Below, piece by piece: positions 47,080-56,626 of a stretch of DNA of 64,000 bases. Position 1 is the first letter of the stretch; each line of letters starts with the position of its first letter. The DNA comes from Bradyrhizobium sp. URHD0069 (GTDB lineage: Bacteria > Pseudomonadota > Alphaproteobacteria > Rhizobiales > Xanthobacteraceae), in contig NZ_JNIJ01000022.1 in NCBI RefSeq assembly GCF_000701345.1, positions 1 to 64,000 on the forward strand, written 5' to 3'. A program made the position numbers and the translations under genes. The notes under the pieces were generated by a model. It saw only the letters and a list, made by a program, of their open reading frames with translations, made no database searches and was not told the origin of the DNA.

Positions 47080-48042
47080 CTAGCGCGCGACGATCAAGCC
47101 TTTGCTGGTCACGACTACCCAGCGGCCGTCCTGGCGGCGGATAGCGTCGACCCGGCCGAGGCCCGGGACGGGATCGCCGGCATAGACTTCGTAAATGCCT
47201 CGCCGGTTCTCGATCAGCGCGACGCCGTTGGCAACCTCACGCAGCACCCAGCCTTCCACCGTGGGCAGCCTGCCCACCTCGTTCTTGGGCGCCTCTGCCG
47301 GGGTTGGCACTGGCGGCGCGATCGAGCCGGTCACTTCCTTTGCCGCATTCGGCGCCGCGGCGGCGGCCGGAACGGCCGGCGGCGCGGCGCGCAGTTTTTC
47401 CACGGCGTCGCTGAGCTTGGCGAGCTTGGCGGCCGGCTCGGCCTGCGCCTTCTCGAGCTTGTCGAGGCGGTCGGTGGTCTTGTTGAACTGGCTCATGCCC
47501 ATCTTGGAAGTATGTTCGACGGTGACCTTGAGCTTCGCGATGTCGGCATCGATCCGCGAAACAGTCGCTTCGAGCGCACGAGTTCCGGCGCTCGTTACCT
47601 CATCGCGAGAAAAATGTCCGAGACTGGCAGTCGCCAGCGCGCCACCGAGCGCGCCTGCAACCGTCGCCAGTGCGACTACGGCCGCCAGCGCTGCGAGCCG
47701 GCGCTTGCCCAACATTCCCTGACCCTGCCCGGCCTCTGCTGCCGGACCGGTGTCTTCATTGCCTTCCCAGCTACGCTCGCCGGCGGACATGATCATGAGC
47801 TTGCCGGGGATAGGCGGCGCGTCAGGTTTGGGAGCTTCCGCTTTCGGCGCATCCAGCTTCGAGGTTGCGCTGGCTAGGGCCTGCTCCGGCACCGGCTTGG
47901 GAGATTCGACGTCGGTCCCTTCGGAAGCCGAAGCCGCTACCGGTTCGCTGTGCGCGTCCGACGAAGGGGAAGCGGCCGGCCCCGCATTGAGGGAACCGGG
48001 TGTACCGCTCGTCTGCTCGGGTTGATGTTCGCTCACGTTCAA
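47080..48042 (-). CDS. Hypothetical single-span membrane protein
   Basis: A 320-residue protein. The first about 110 residues are Pro/Ala/Ser-rich and probably disordered. One membrane segment follows (LAALAAVVALATVAGALGG), then a long helical, probably coiled-coil stretch (TVEHTSKMGMSQFNKTTDRLD to ALPK-rich linker). The C-terminal domain ends with GWVLREVANGVALIENRRG and DGRWVVVTSKGLIVAR, which looks conserved and compact. It probably spans the inner membrane with the C-terminal domain outside. A role is not known; similar proteins occur in Bradyrhizobium. Confidence 0.7.
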   Translation of the reverse strand: MNVSEHQPEQTSGTPGSLNAGPAASPSSDAHSEPVAASASEGTDVESPKPVPEQALASATSKLDAPKAEAPKPDAPPIPGKLMIMSAGERSWEGNEDTGPAAEAGQGQGMLGKRRLAALAAVVALATVAGALGGALATASLGHFSRDEVTSAGTRALEATVSRIDADIAKLKVTVEHTSKMGMSQFNKTTDRLDKLEKAQAEPAAKLAKLSDAVEKLRAAPPAVPAAAAAPNAAKEVTGSIAPPVPTPAEAPKNEVGRLPTVEGWVLREVANGVALIENRRGIYEVYAGDPVPGLGRVDAIRRQDGRWVVVTSKGLIVAR

Positions 48043-48320
48043 AACCTCCGGAAAAGGTTGACCATTTGGTAACTTTTATTGCTTGCGAAATCGTTACCGG
48101 CCGTCGGCCGAAATTTTAGGAACTCATCCGGTCCGGTTTCGGCCCGCAAGGAGCCCGCGCCGCAGCGAGCGCCGGTTCGAACTGGCCCGTTGCTGCCCTG
48201 CGGCAATCACGTGAACAGTCCGGATGCATCATTTGCGCCGCTGGATTCCCAACTAACACGGCCGGACCGACCAGAAGGCGGGGTCCTCCATCGCTCGAAA
48301 GATGCATCAACGAATTTGAC

Positions 48321-48416
48321 GTGGATGATGTCATTTTCGAGGAAGGCTCGACCGGGCGGGAGCTGCTCGTGGTGATCGAGGGCAAAGTCGACATCGCCAA
48401 GATCAACGACGCCTGA
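48321..48416 (+). pseudogene. Fragment resembling a cyclic-nucleotide-binding domain
   Basis: This short frame reads DVIFEEGSTGRELLVVIEGK and ends with DIAKINDA at TGA 48414-48416. The F-EGS-G-EL-VVIEGKV pattern resembles the phosphate-binding part of a cAMP-binding (CNMP) domain, which in full is about 110 residues. Upstream in the same frame the homology disappears. It is probably a remnant of a larger sensor gene. It sits 90 bases before the glutathione transferase gene. Confidence 0.4.
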
Positions 48417-48506
48417 GCGCTTTTCGTGCGTTTGACAAATGACTCGACGGTCTGCTCAAAAGCAGCCGACGAAGATCCTGAAAACAACCTGTGGGGGAAA
48501 CAAACC

Positions 48507-49118
48507 ATGAAGCTTTACGACTCGATCGGGCCCAACCCGCGCATTGTCCGCATGTTCATGGCGGAGAAGGGCATCGAAATGCCCAAGCAGACCATCGACC
48601 TGCGCGGCGGCGAAAATCGCCAGCCGGAGTATCTGAAGCGCAATCCCCTCGGCCAGATGCCGACGCTTGAACTCGATGACGGCAGCTATCTGTCGGAGAT
48701 CACCGCGATCTGCGAATATCTCGAAGAGAAAAAGCCCACGCCTGCCATGATCGGATCGACGCCGGAACAGCGCGCCGAGTGCAGGATGTGGGCCCGCCGC
48801 GTCGATCTCAACATCTGCGAGCCACTCGTCAACGGCTATCGCTTCGGCGAAGCCTTGAAGTTTTTTCAGAACCGGATTCCCTGCGTGCCCGAAGCTTCAC
48901 CCGGCCTCAAAATGATCGCGGCGAACCGCCTACAATGGCTCAACGGCCAGATGGCAGGCAAGGAATACCTGTGCGGAACGCGCTTCACGCTGGCGGATAT
49001 CCTGCTCTACTGCAACGTCGAGTTCGGCAATCGGGTAGGCCAGCCCTTGGATCCCGCCAACACCAACATCGCGGCCTGGTTCGCGCGCGTCGGCGAACGG
49101 CCTTCGGTGAAGGCGTAG
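48507..49118 (+). CDS. Glutathione S-transferase family protein
   Basis: A 203-residue two-domain protein. The N-terminal thioredoxin-like domain has MKLYDSIGPNPRIVRMFM, with Ser in the position often used to activate glutathione, and NPLGQMPTLELDDGSYLSE, the cis-Pro and glutathione-binding region. The C-terminal helical domain contains FTLADILLYCNVEF. The start at 48507 follows GGGGGAAAC; the frame could begin earlier (48426), but that site has no signal. It conjugates or reduces electrophiles with glutathione, with substrate unknown. Confidence 0.9.
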   Translation: MKLYDSIGPNPRIVRMFMAEKGIEMPKQTIDLRGGENRQPEYLKRNPLGQMPTLELDDGSYLSEITAICEYLEEKKPTPAMIGSTPEQRAECRMWARRVDLNICEPLVNGYRFGEALKFFQNRIPCVPEASPGLKMIAANRLQWLNGQMAGKEYLCGTRFTLADILLYCNVEFGNRVGQPLDPANTNIAAWFARVGERPSVKA

Positions 49119-49144
49119 AAGCCGACCGAATGGAGTTCAATCAC

Positions 49145-49188
49145 TGTCATTCCGGGCTCGCTCGTTTTGCTCGCGCCCCGGAATGACA
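49145..49188. repeat. Palindromic element between convergent genes
   Basis: Perfect 12-base arms tgtcattccggg (49145-49156) and cccggaatgaca (49177-49188) enclose a 20-base loop. It lies between the convergent glutathione transferase and TPM genes and could act as a terminator. The word tcattccggg is typical of dispersed alphaproteobacterial repeats. Confidence 0.6.
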
Positions 49189-49195
49189 AACATCT

Positions 49196-49687
49196 CTAAA
49201 TCACCACTGGTGCATCCGGCAGTTCATTTCGCCCCGGCGGGGGGAAATGCCTCGCCAGGTGCCGTGACACCGCCTCGACACCTCTGATGACTCCGCTTTC
49301 GAAATTTCCTTGTCGGAACTCCACTTCCATCATGTTGCAGATCGTCTGCCATTCGGCGGCGCCCACCAAGGCGTCAATGCCGCGATCGGCGAGGATCTCG
49401 ACATCGCGATCTGCCAGCAGCAGATAGATCAGCACGCCGTTGTTGTGGGCTGTATCCCATATCCGCAAGTGCGAGAAAACGTCGAGCGCTCGCGCGCGCG
49501 CTGACTGATTTCGCAACAGCGGCGCACCGTCCAGGGCGCCTTCAACGACAAAACGGATTTGCCCGGCATGCGTCGCCTCGCTGGCCTTAATGGCCTGCTC
49601 GATATTGGCCAATGCCCTTGCCGAAAACGCCCGTCGGACCCGCGAGCGGTTAGCCAGAAGATGCTTGCCGATACGCTTGATGCCCAT
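49196..49687 (-). CDS. TPM domain-containing protein (cytosolic-type, short)
   Basis: A 163-residue protein from the ATG at 49687; a TTG at 49696 is the alternative. It contains the TPM fold: IRFVVEGALDGAPLLRNQSA and RALDVFSHLRIWDTAHNNGV followed by LLADRDVEILADRGI. There is no signal peptide or C-terminal membrane segment. It is the third gene of an operon with the exported TPM protein and LemA. TPM domains in photosystem and periplasmic proteins bind phosphoester ligands or act as weak phosphatases. The function here is unknown. Confidence 0.85.
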   Translation of the reverse strand: MGIKRIGKHLLANRSRVRRAFSARALANIEQAIKASEATHAGQIRFVVEGALDGAPLLRNQSARARALDVFSHLRIWDTAHNNGVLIYLLLADRDVEILADRGIDALVGAAEWQTICNMMEVEFRQGNFESGVIRGVEAVSRHLARHFPPPGRNELPDAPVVI

Positions 49688-49689
49688 GG

Positions 49690-50568
49690 TTACCAACTCC
49701 CCGACGCGCCGCCGCCGCCGAAATTGCCGCCGCCTCCGCTGAAGCCGCCGCCATCGCTAGAACTGCTACCGCCCGAATAGCCGCCGCCGGAATATCCGCC
49801 TCCTACCCAGCCGCCTCTGCGAGAGCCACCGGAAGATGTCATGGCGTCGCTGAACATGGTGATCACGAACGCGATGAGGCCGCTGATGATCGACAACGCC
49901 AGTGACGCCGCGGCAAACCAGAATATGGCGGCCACCAGGCCTCCTGTCGCGAGCGAGCCGAACAGCCTTCCCAACACACGGCGAAAAATGCCGCCGGCAA
50001 TGATCACTGCGACGATAAGAAACGGATTGAACGGATCGATATGGCTGAGGAAGCTGGAATCCTGCCGCGACGCCGGCGCGGGCAGTGGTTCACCGTCGAC
50101 AACCCGGATGATGCGATCGACGCCCGTCGAAATGCCGCCGGCGAAATCTCCGGTCCTGAATTTCGGCGTGATGACTTCGTCGATAATGCGCTTGGCGGTG
50201 ACGTCGTTAAGCGCGCCTTCAAGGCCATATCCAATTTCGATGCGAAGCTTGCGGTCGTTCTTGGCAACGACAAGGATCGCACCGTCGTCGATCTTCTTGC
50301 GCCCGACCTTCCACGCTTCCGCGACCCGGATCGAATATTGCTCGATGGTTTCAGGCGCCGTGGTCGGCACGATCAGCACCGCGAGCTGGCTGCCTTTCCT
50401 CGCTTCGAAATCCCTCAGGGTTTGCGTCAGCGAGGCAATGTCGCCGCTGGTGAGCGTCGCGGTCTGATCGACAACCCGGCCTGACAGCGGCGGTACCGCG
50501 ACGTCGGCCAAGGCTGCAAAAGCCCAGCACAGCAGCAGCGCAAGAATGGAGGCTCTTGCAGCGTTCAT
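49690..50568 (-). CDS. Exported TPM domain protein (YgcG-like)
   Basis: A 292-residue protein. The start at 50568 opens a signal peptide (ASILALLLCWAFAALAD). The mature part has the TPM domain (SGRVVDQTATLTSGDIASLT, GSQLAVLIVPTTAPETIEQY, RKIDDGAILVVAKNDRKL), one or two C-terminal membrane segments and a Gly/Ser-rich tail (GGGYSGGGYSGGSSSS) typical of YgcG-like proteins. It ends 2 bases before the next gene's ATG. Usually next to LemA in bacterial genomes, so the two probably act together at the envelope. Confidence 0.88.
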   Translation of the reverse strand: MNAARASILALLLCWAFAALADVAVPPLSGRVVDQTATLTSGDIASLTQTLRDFEARKGSQLAVLIVPTTAPETIEQYSIRVAEAWKVGRKKIDDGAILVVAKNDRKLRIEIGYGLEGALNDVTAKRIIDEVITPKFRTGDFAGGISTGVDRIIRVVDGEPLPAPASRQDSSFLSHIDPFNPFLIVAVIIAGGIFRRVLGRLFGSLATGGLVAAIFWFAAASLALSIISGLIAFVITMFSDAMTSSGGSRRGGWVGGGYSGGGYSGGSSSSDGGGFSGGGGNFGGGGASGSW

Positions 50569-50590
50569 CGCGGGCAATCTGGTTGTCGAA

Positions 50591-51199
50591 CTACTTCGCG
50601 GGTGCAGCCGGCGGATTGAAATCCACCTTCGGCGCGGTCGAGATTTCCTTTTCGTTCTCGACCGAGAAGTTCGGCTTCTCTTTATAGCCAAATGCCATCG
50701 CCGTCAGGTTGCTCGGGAACGAGCGGATCGTCACATTGTAGTCCTGCACCGCCTTGATGTAGCGATTGCGCGCCACCGTGATGCGGTTTTCGGTGCCTTC
50801 GAGCTGCGCTACCAGATCACGGAACAACGCGTCGGATTTAAGCTGCGGATAGTTCTCGGTTACCACCAGCAGCCTCGAAAGAGCGCTCGTCAGTTCGCCT
50901 TGCGCGGCCTGGAATTTTGCGAACGCGCCGGGATCGTTGAGAACCTCGGGCGTCGCCTGGATGCTGCCGACCTTGGCGCGGGCGTTGGTGACGCCGAGCA
51001 GCACATCCTTTTCCTGCTGCGCAAAGCCCTTCACCGAATTGACGAGGTTGGGCACCAGATCGGCGCGGCGCTGATACTGGTTCACAACCTCCGACCAACC
51101 TGACTTGACCTGTTCGTCGTTGGTCTGAATCGTATTGTAGCCGCAGTTGGTGAGACTCAACGTCGCCAGCGCCGCCAGCACGGTCCATAGTCTGCGCAT
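50591..51199 (-). CDS. lemA: LemA family lipoprotein
   Basis: A 202-residue protein. The start at 51199 follows CAGGAGG by 6 bases. The signal ends at a lipobox-like LSLTNCGYN, so Cys19 is likely lipidated. The LemA helical domain includes NTIQTNDEQVKSGWSEVVNQ, QRRADLVPNLVNSVKGFA, LLGVTNARAKVGSIQ and NRYIKAVQDYNVTIRSFPSN. LemA proteins form a four-helix bundle at the membrane, function unknown. It is the first gene of the LemA-TPM-TPM operon, separated from the next by 22 bases. Confidence 0.92.
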   Translation of the reverse strand: MRRLWTVLAALATLSLTNCGYNTIQTNDEQVKSGWSEVVNQYQRRADLVPNLVNSVKGFAQQEKDVLLGVTNARAKVGSIQATPEVLNDPGAFAKFQAAQGELTSALSRLLVVTENYPQLKSDALFRDLVAQLEGTENRITVARNRYIKAVQDYNVTIRSFPSNLTAMAFGYKEKPNFSVENEKEISTAPKVDFNPPAAPAK

Positions 51200-51309
51200 C
51201 GGGAACCTCCTGTTACGTTGTCTGCGCAAGGTACCAGAACGATCCCGCCGGGTAAGCAGGCGAAACGTCGCCTCCCTCGTTTATCTTGCGGCGAATGCAA
51301 TGAACTTTT

Positions 51310-51436
51310 TTCCGTCATGGCCGGGCATCGTAGTCTGCTTGCGCAGACTACTAAACGTGTCTGCGCTCCCGGCCATCCGTGTCTTTCTTCCCTCTGCGCT
51401 AAGGCGTGGATGCCCGGCACAAGGCCGCGCATGACG
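51310..51436. repeat. Dispersed palindromic repeat, family C
   Basis: The segment starts ccgtcatggccgggcatcg and ends with ccgcgcatgacg. Inside is a hairpin gtagtctg-6-base loop-cagactac (51330-51337 and 51344-51351) and an imperfect ccgggc/gcccgg pair. Only one copy is in the window, but it resembles known dispersed palindromes of Bradyrhizobium. It lies between the LemA operon start and the end of a dehydrogenase gene. Confidence 0.5.
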
Positions 51437-51451
51437 AGTGCGTCTAGTCTG

Positions 51452-53779
51452 CTACGCCTGCGCCGCTCTCGCCTCCCGAATCGCCTGCCAGACCTTTTGC
51501 GGCGTCAGCGGCGTGTGGAGCGTCTTGATGCCGAGCTCGCTCAACGCATCCATCACGCCGTTGGTGATACAGGGCGGGCCGCCGATCGCGCCGGATTCGC
51601 CGCAACCCTTGGCGCCCAGCGGATTGGTGCGGCACGGCGCGGATTCATCCAGCGTGACCTGGATCGGCGGAATATCGTCGGCGCGCGGCAGGCAGTAATC
51701 CTGATAGCTCGCGGTCAATAACTGCCCTTCGGCGTCGTAGGCCACGCCCTCGTACAGCGCCTGGCCGATGCCTTGCGCAACGCCGCCGTGAACCTGCCCC
51801 GTCACCAGCATCGGATTGACGGCGACGCCGACGTCGTCGACCGTGGTGTAGCGCACCACGCGGCTGACGCCGGTTTCCGGATCGATCTCGACCTCGCAGA
51901 TATGGGTGCCGTTCGGCCAGCTGGGGCCGTCGACTTCGCCCTCGCTATCGACGCTCAGCCGCGCGCCATTCTCTTTCCTGGCAATGTCGAACAGACCGAT
52001 CCGCTTGTCGGTGCCGACCACCGTGAGCGTGCCGTCGCGGTACTCGATATCTTCCACCGAGGCTTCGAGCACGTTCGACGCTCTCTCGCGGGCCTTGGCG
52101 ATCAGATCATTGGCTGACACCGCCAACGCCGTGCCGCCGACGAACAGCGAGCGCGATCCGACGCTGCCGAAGCCGGTGGCCAAATCGGTGTCGCCCTGCA
52201 CTATATCGATCTTGTCCATGGGGATGCCGAGCGACTCCGACACCATCTGCGTGTAGGTGGTCTGCAATCCCTGTCCCATCGCCATCGTGCCCGAATGCAG
52301 GATGACGCGGCCCTCGGCGGTCGCGTGCAGGCTGACCTTTTCGGTATGCGCGCGCCCGCCGGTCCATTCGATGTAGCTGGTCAGGCCGCGGCCGTAGAGC
52401 AGCCCCTTCTTCTTCGCCGCCTTTTTGCGCGCGGCAAAGCCATCCCAGTCCGCCAGCTTGGAGGCGCGCTCCAGCATGTGCGCGAACGCGCCTGAATCGT
52501 AGACCTGGCCGACAGGGTTGGTGTAGGGCAGTTGCGCGGGCTTGATGTAATTCACCTTGCGAATGGCGCGCGGGTCCATCCCGATCTGGCGCGCCGCGGC
52601 ATCCATCAACCGCTCGACGATAAACACGCCCTCGGGCCGCCCCGCGCCGCGATAGGCGCCGACCAGAGCGGTGTTGGTCATGACGGTCTTGACCTCGTAG
52701 TGAACCAGCGGAAGGTCGTACACGCCGGATTGCACAAAGGGACCGAGCACCAGCGGAATGATGGTGCCGGCACCGGTGAGGTAAGCACCAGTGCCACCGA
52801 CCGAGCGCACGCGATAGGCGAGCACGCGGCCTTTGGCGTCGAGCGCGAATTCGCCTGACGATGTCAGGTCGCGGCCATGGGTGCCCCCGACGAACTCGTC
52901 GGTGCGGTCGCCGCGCCAGCGTATCTTGCGGCCGAGCTTGACCGCCGCATAGGCCACCACGCCGTCTTCCGGATAGAGGTTGGTCTTCTGCCCGAAACCG
53001 CCGCCGATATCGCCGACCAGCACGCGGACGCTTTCCTTCGGCCGCTTCAGCACGGCTTCGGCGAGCACGTCGCGGGTCGAGCCGGGCGTCTGCGATTGCA
53101 CGTGCAGGATCAGCCGTCCGGATTTCTTGTCGACCTCGGCAATGGTGCTGCGCGGCTCCATCGCAGACGGCACCAGCCGCTGGCTGACGAGATCGAGCGA
53201 GACCACATGCGCGGCGTTAGCGAACGCCGCTTCGACCGCGTCCGCATCGCCATAGCTCATCGCAGCCACGATGTTGTCGGGCGCTTCCACCCACACCGCA
53301 GGGGCGCCGGGCTTGCTCGCCTCCAGGGGATCGACGACCGCCGGCAATACCTCGTATTCGACCGAGATCGCTTCGGCCGCGGTCTGCGCCGCAACCCGCG
53401 ACGTCGCCACCACCGCTGCAACGGGCTCGCCGGCAAACCGCACGATTTCATGCGCCAGCAGCCGGCGCGGCGGCACCGTCATCGGCGAGCCGTCCGGCCG
53501 CTTGAACACCGACAACGTCGGGATGGTCCCGATGTCGTCGGCGATGAGGTCCGCGCCCGTGTAGACGGCTTGAACGCCCGGCATGTCCGCGGCGGCCTTG
53601 ATGTCGACAGACACGATCTTCGCATGGGCGTGCGGCGAGCGCAGCACATGCAGCCACAGCGCGCCGTCTTCGGGCCTGTCGTCGATGAACTGCCCCTTCC
53701 CGGTGAGAAGTCTCTGATCTTCAAGTCGCTTGACAGGCTGGCCCGCACCGAAACGCATATTGCCGGGAAGAATATTCAT
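51452..53779 (-). CDS. Xanthine dehydrogenase family molybdopterin-binding subunit (orphan 1)
   Basis: A 775-residue large subunit of the xanthine oxidase/CO dehydrogenase family. Start MNILPGNMRFGAGQ at 53779 follows AAGGA. The N-terminal a/b hammerhead is VKRLEDQRLLTGKGQFIDD, the cofactor segments include IGGGFGQKTNLYPED and GAYRGAGRPEGVFIVE (form II-type AYRGAGR rather than the AYRCSFR of true CO dehydrogenase), and the catalytic base is Glu728 in GCGESGAIGG. The FAD (medium) and 2Fe-2S (small) subunits are not adjacent, which is unusual. Substrate unknown, probably a nitrogen heterocycle or aldehyde. Confidence 0.88.
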   Translation of the reverse strand: MNILPGNMRFGAGQPVKRLEDQRLLTGKGQFIDDRPEDGALWLHVLRSPHAHAKIVSVDIKAAADMPGVQAVYTGADLIADDIGTIPTLSVFKRPDGSPMTVPPRRLLAHEIVRFAGEPVAAVVATSRVAAQTAAEAISVEYEVLPAVVDPLEASKPGAPAVWVEAPDNIVAAMSYGDADAVEAAFANAAHVVSLDLVSQRLVPSAMEPRSTIAEVDKKSGRLILHVQSQTPGSTRDVLAEAVLKRPKESVRVLVGDIGGGFGQKTNLYPEDGVVAYAAVKLGRKIRWRGDRTDEFVGGTHGRDLTSSGEFALDAKGRVLAYRVRSVGGTGAYLTGAGTIIPLVLGPFVQSGVYDLPLVHYEVKTVMTNTALVGAYRGAGRPEGVFIVERLMDAAARQIGMDPRAIRKVNYIKPAQLPYTNPVGQVYDSGAFAHMLERASKLADWDGFAARKKAAKKKGLLYGRGLTSYIEWTGGRAHTEKVSLHATAEGRVILHSGTMAMGQGLQTTYTQMVSESLGIPMDKIDIVQGDTDLATGFGSVGSRSLFVGGTALAVSANDLIAKARERASNVLEASVEDIEYRDGTLTVVGTDKRIGLFDIARKENGARLSVDSEGEVDGPSWPNGTHICEVEIDPETGVSRVVRYTTVDDVGVAVNPMLVTGQVHGGVAQGIGQALYEGVAYDAEGQLLTASYQDYCLPRADDIPPIQVTLDESAPCRTNPLGAKGCGESGAIGGPPCITNGVMDALSELGIKTLHTPLTPQKVWQAIREARAAQA

Positions 53780-53968
53780 CAGTTGTCCTTCGAGTCTTTT
53801 TTCGAATGGGGCAGGTTTTAGCGGATTTCTGGCTCGAAACAACTCGCCGCCTGTCATTCCCGATGTGCAATTGCACATTTAAAAGCGCGCGTCAGCATAG
53901 ACCAGGAATCTACCGCGGGCGTAGGGACATCCGCAGCCCCACCAGACCGACCTGGCGAACGTATTTTT

Positions 53969-55054
53969 TTATTGCGATCGGCCGATGTCGACGATGTCCA
54001 CGTTGAGATCGCGCGACCGCGAGCCATCTTTCACAGTCAGTTTCACCGATCGACCCGTGCCAATCTGCTCGATCTCGTCTGTAAGGTCGGAGAGGCGCCG
54101 AACGGATTTGTCATTGGCCTCCGTTATGACATCCCCGAGCGTGCCTGAAGCGAAGTCGACGCCGCGAATCCCTGCGCGTTCCGCCGGACTTGCCGGCGCC
54201 GTGCGAACGACGATCACCCCTTCGATCCCTAGCCGCGTCGCGACTGCTTCGCTGGCCGCCACAATACCGATCCCGGGCGTGGGCACGCGTCCGGTTCGAA
54301 TGAGCTCAGGCACGACGCGGTTGACGATGTCGGCCGGTATCGCGAAGCCGATTCCGGCGTTGGAGCCCGACGGAGACACGATAGCCGTGGTGACTCCGAT
54401 CAATCGCCCCGCGGAGTCCAGCAGCGGTCCTCCCGAATTACCGGGATTGATCGCGGCATCGGTCTGAATGACATTGGCGATCTCGCGGCCACTGCTGGTC
54501 GGCAGCCGGCGCTTGAGCGCGCTGATGATTCCGCTGGTCATCGATTGATCGAGCCCGAACGGATTGCCGATCGCAAATGCGGATTGACCGACCTTCAGGT
54601 CGGTCGAACTTCCAAGCGCAAAAGGAGGCGGCGGCTGACGCGCACTCCTGATCCGCAGCACCGCAAGGTCATAGTTAGGTGCAAGCCCGACAACCTCGGC
54701 CTCGGCCACCTCACCTGACGCAAAACGAAGCGCGACCGCCTTCGCATTTTGCACGACGTGATCGTTCGTGACCACATGACCTCCGTCGTCCCAGATGAAG
54801 CCGGTTCCCGACGACGATGGTTCTTCTTCCTCGGACAGCGGATTGGAGGTGGACCGTGCGGCAACCTGCACGACCGAAGGAGATACCCGCTCGAAAATTT
54901 CAATTGTTACCCGTTCCGCCTCGGAAAGCGGCCCGCGTTGGTCTATCGTTCGAGCGACCGAGCTTGTCCATGGCGTGTAGCGGCGATGCACGGCGGTCAG
55001 CGTCAGCACCAGCGCTGCAATAACGGCCAGTGCGAGGACATAGCGACGATTCAT
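53969..55054 (-). CDS. S1C serine protease with PDZ domain (DegP/HtrA-like)
   Basis: A 361-residue protein with a signal anchor (YVLALAVIAALVLTLTAVH). The trypsin-like domain has catalytic His99 (TNDHVV), Asp129 (NYDLAVL) and Ser207 (GNSGGPLL). A C-terminal PDZ domain (about 265-355) contains GIEGVIVVRTAPASPAERAG. These proteases clear misfolded periplasmic proteins. The length is short for DegP, so one PDZ domain is present (HtrA-like). Its start overlaps the stop of a small upstream gene by 4 bases. Confidence 0.92.
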   Translation of the reverse strand: MNRRYVLALAVIAALVLTLTAVHRRYTPWTSSVARTIDQRGPLSEAERVTIEIFERVSPSVVQVAARSTSNPLSEEEEPSSSGTGFIWDDGGHVVTNDHVVQNAKAVALRFASGEVAEAEVVGLAPNYDLAVLRIRSARQPPPPFALGSSTDLKVGQSAFAIGNPFGLDQSMTSGIISALKRRLPTSSGREIANVIQTDAAINPGNSGGPLLDSAGRLIGVTTAIVSPSGSNAGIGFAIPADIVNRVVPELIRTGRVPTPGIGIVAASEAVATRLGIEGVIVVRTAPASPAERAGIRGVDFASGTLGDVITEANDKSVRRLSDLTDEIEQIGTGRSVKLTVKDGSRSRDLNVDIVDIGRSQ

Positions 55055-55248
55055 AGGTCGCCCACCCGTTTGCTCCTCGCCGCCTGCGCCGATACGCCGT
55101 CAAGCGTCGGGCTCCTGCTACTGGGCGGCACGTTATGCGGGCTGCCCACTATGTCAGCACCGGCCATAAAGCACGGCGGATCGCTGGCCGGGAATGTCTG
55201 CTCCAGGATGAAATCCAGTTCTTCGTCGGGCAATGGACGGTCGGCCAT
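55051..55248 (-). CDS. Small conserved protein upstream of the protease
   Basis: A 65-residue protein (MADRPLPDEELDFILEQTF) whose ATG at 55248 follows GGAGAAGG. It contains the stretch FPASDPPCFMAGAD, a Pro/Asp-rich motif found in small rhizobial proteins of unknown role (recalled). Its last codons overlap the protease start (ATGA), so the two are translationally coupled; it could be a regulator or adaptor of the protease. No signal peptide. Confidence 0.7.
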   Translation of the reverse strand: MADRPLPDEELDFILEQTFPASDPPCFMAGADIVGSPHNVPPSSRSPTLDGVSAQAARSKRVGDL

Positions 55249-55540
55249 AGCCTTCTCCGCTGCAAAATCAAACAACGTCGCCACAGGCCAGAAGTTTCTG
55301 ATCAGACGGCGGGCGTCGGGACGGCACCGCCCTAATCGGCCGTGGTACCTCGTAGCAGCCCCGGCTTCGTCCTGTGCCTGGACTACGTTCGCATCCGCGC
55401 TTTGGCACGCAAGTCCTTTTGTCGCCTCTTGATACCAAATCGCATGCTTCGAGGTCCTACGCTGCCACACGGTGTGTGGCGCCGGGTGCCTTTACAGGGT
55501 CCGGGTGATGCAAAAAGTCAGCATGAGTCCAATGCTGCTT

Positions 55541-56416
55541 TCACCCGATATCCCGCAGCACCGCTTCCACCGCCTTGCGCTCGTCCGGCGTGAGCGCGGC
55601 CTGCGGCGCGATGGGATCGCCGACTTCATACCCTTGGACCGCAAGCCCGGCCTTGATGCAGGCGGCAAGATTATAGCGCGCGAACGCTTCGTTGATGCGC
55701 CACAACTGTCGCTGCAGGGTAAGCGCTTCGTCCCAGCGCTTGGCCTTGCAGAGATCGTAGAGCGCGACGCTTTGGCGGGGAACGATGCAGGCCGGGCCCG
55801 CCATCCACCCTACCCCGCCGATCAGCATCACTGCCGCCGGGATATGCGCGGATGCCGAGAACACTTTGATGCCGTCGCCGCAGCGATTGATGATCGAGAG
55901 CAAACGCCCGGTGTTGGTCGAGGCGTCCTTGATGTAGCCGATGCGGGGATGCGCGGCGAGCCGTGCAATCACGTCAAGCGTCAGGTCGGAGCGCTGAAAT
56001 TGCGGATTGGTGTAGATCACGACGGGAATGTCGACTGCATCGGCAATGGCGCGAAAATAGGATTCGACCTGCGCGTCCCCGAGCGGGAAATACGCTTCCA
56101 GGATCGCGAGGATCCCGTCGGCTCCGAGCCTCTCGTAGGCCTTCGCCTGTGCTACCGCATCGGATGTCGATGTCGAGGCGACGCCGGCGACCACCGGCAC
56201 CCGGCCATTAGCGGTCTCGATCGTTGCTCGCACCACCGCTGTACGCTGCGCGTTGTTGAGATAGGCGAATTCACCGGTCGAGCCGAGCGGCGTCAGCCCG
56301 TGCACGCCTGATGTGATGAGATCGTCGCACAGACGGCCGAGCACATCAGTGCGGATGTGCCCATCGGCATCAACCGGCGAGATCAGATAGGGAAAGACGC
56401 CGTGGAAATCAGCCAT
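55541..56416 (-). CDS. Dihydrodipicolinate synthase family aldolase (DapA-like)
   Basis: A 291-residue TIM-barrel lyase. Visible motifs are [14 protein letters not shown] (active-site Thr region), the conserved Tyr in PVVIYTNP and the Schiff-base Lys in IGYIKDAS. Family members cleave or condense 2-oxo acids by a lysine imine; members include DHDPS, N-acetylneuraminate lyase and keto-deoxy sugar aldolases. The gene is not next to lysine genes, so a catabolic 2-oxo acid aldolase is more likely. It starts at ATG 56416, monocistronic on the minus strand. Confidence 0.88.
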   Translation of the reverse strand: MADFHGVFPYLISPVDADGHIRTDVLGRLCDDLITSGVHGLTPLGSTGEFAYLNNAQRTAVVRATIETANGRVPVVAGVASTSTSDAVAQAKAYERLGADGILAILEAYFPLGDAQVESYFRAIADAVDIPVVIYTNPQFQRSDLTLDVIARLAAHPRIGYIKDASTNTGRLLSIINRCGDGIKVFSASAHIPAAVMLIGGVGWMAGPACIVPRQSVALYDLCKAKRWDEALTLQRQLWRINEAFARYNLAACIKAGLAVQGYEVGDPIAPQAALTPDERKAVEAVLRDIG

Positions 56417-56626
56417 GGTGGGGACTGTACCCTAATCGGCGCTTCGAGCAGCGCTGGCGCTCCTAGGGAATTGACCCCTGTTTCAGCCTTGAGAGGACTT
56501 TGGCGGACGTCAAGTGACGTCTATAAATCTAACAAAATCAATTACTTAGCGCGTGCGCGTCCGCTAGGGTCCAGCTCGACTTTCCTCCGTTTGTTGGAGA
56601 AAAGTTGAAGAAATTGGAGAAGCCGG

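Noticed and set aside
51452..53779. Annotation as CO dehydrogenase large subunit (coxL).
   Set aside because: The loop is AYRGAGR, not AYRCSFR, and no coxM or coxS is adjacent.
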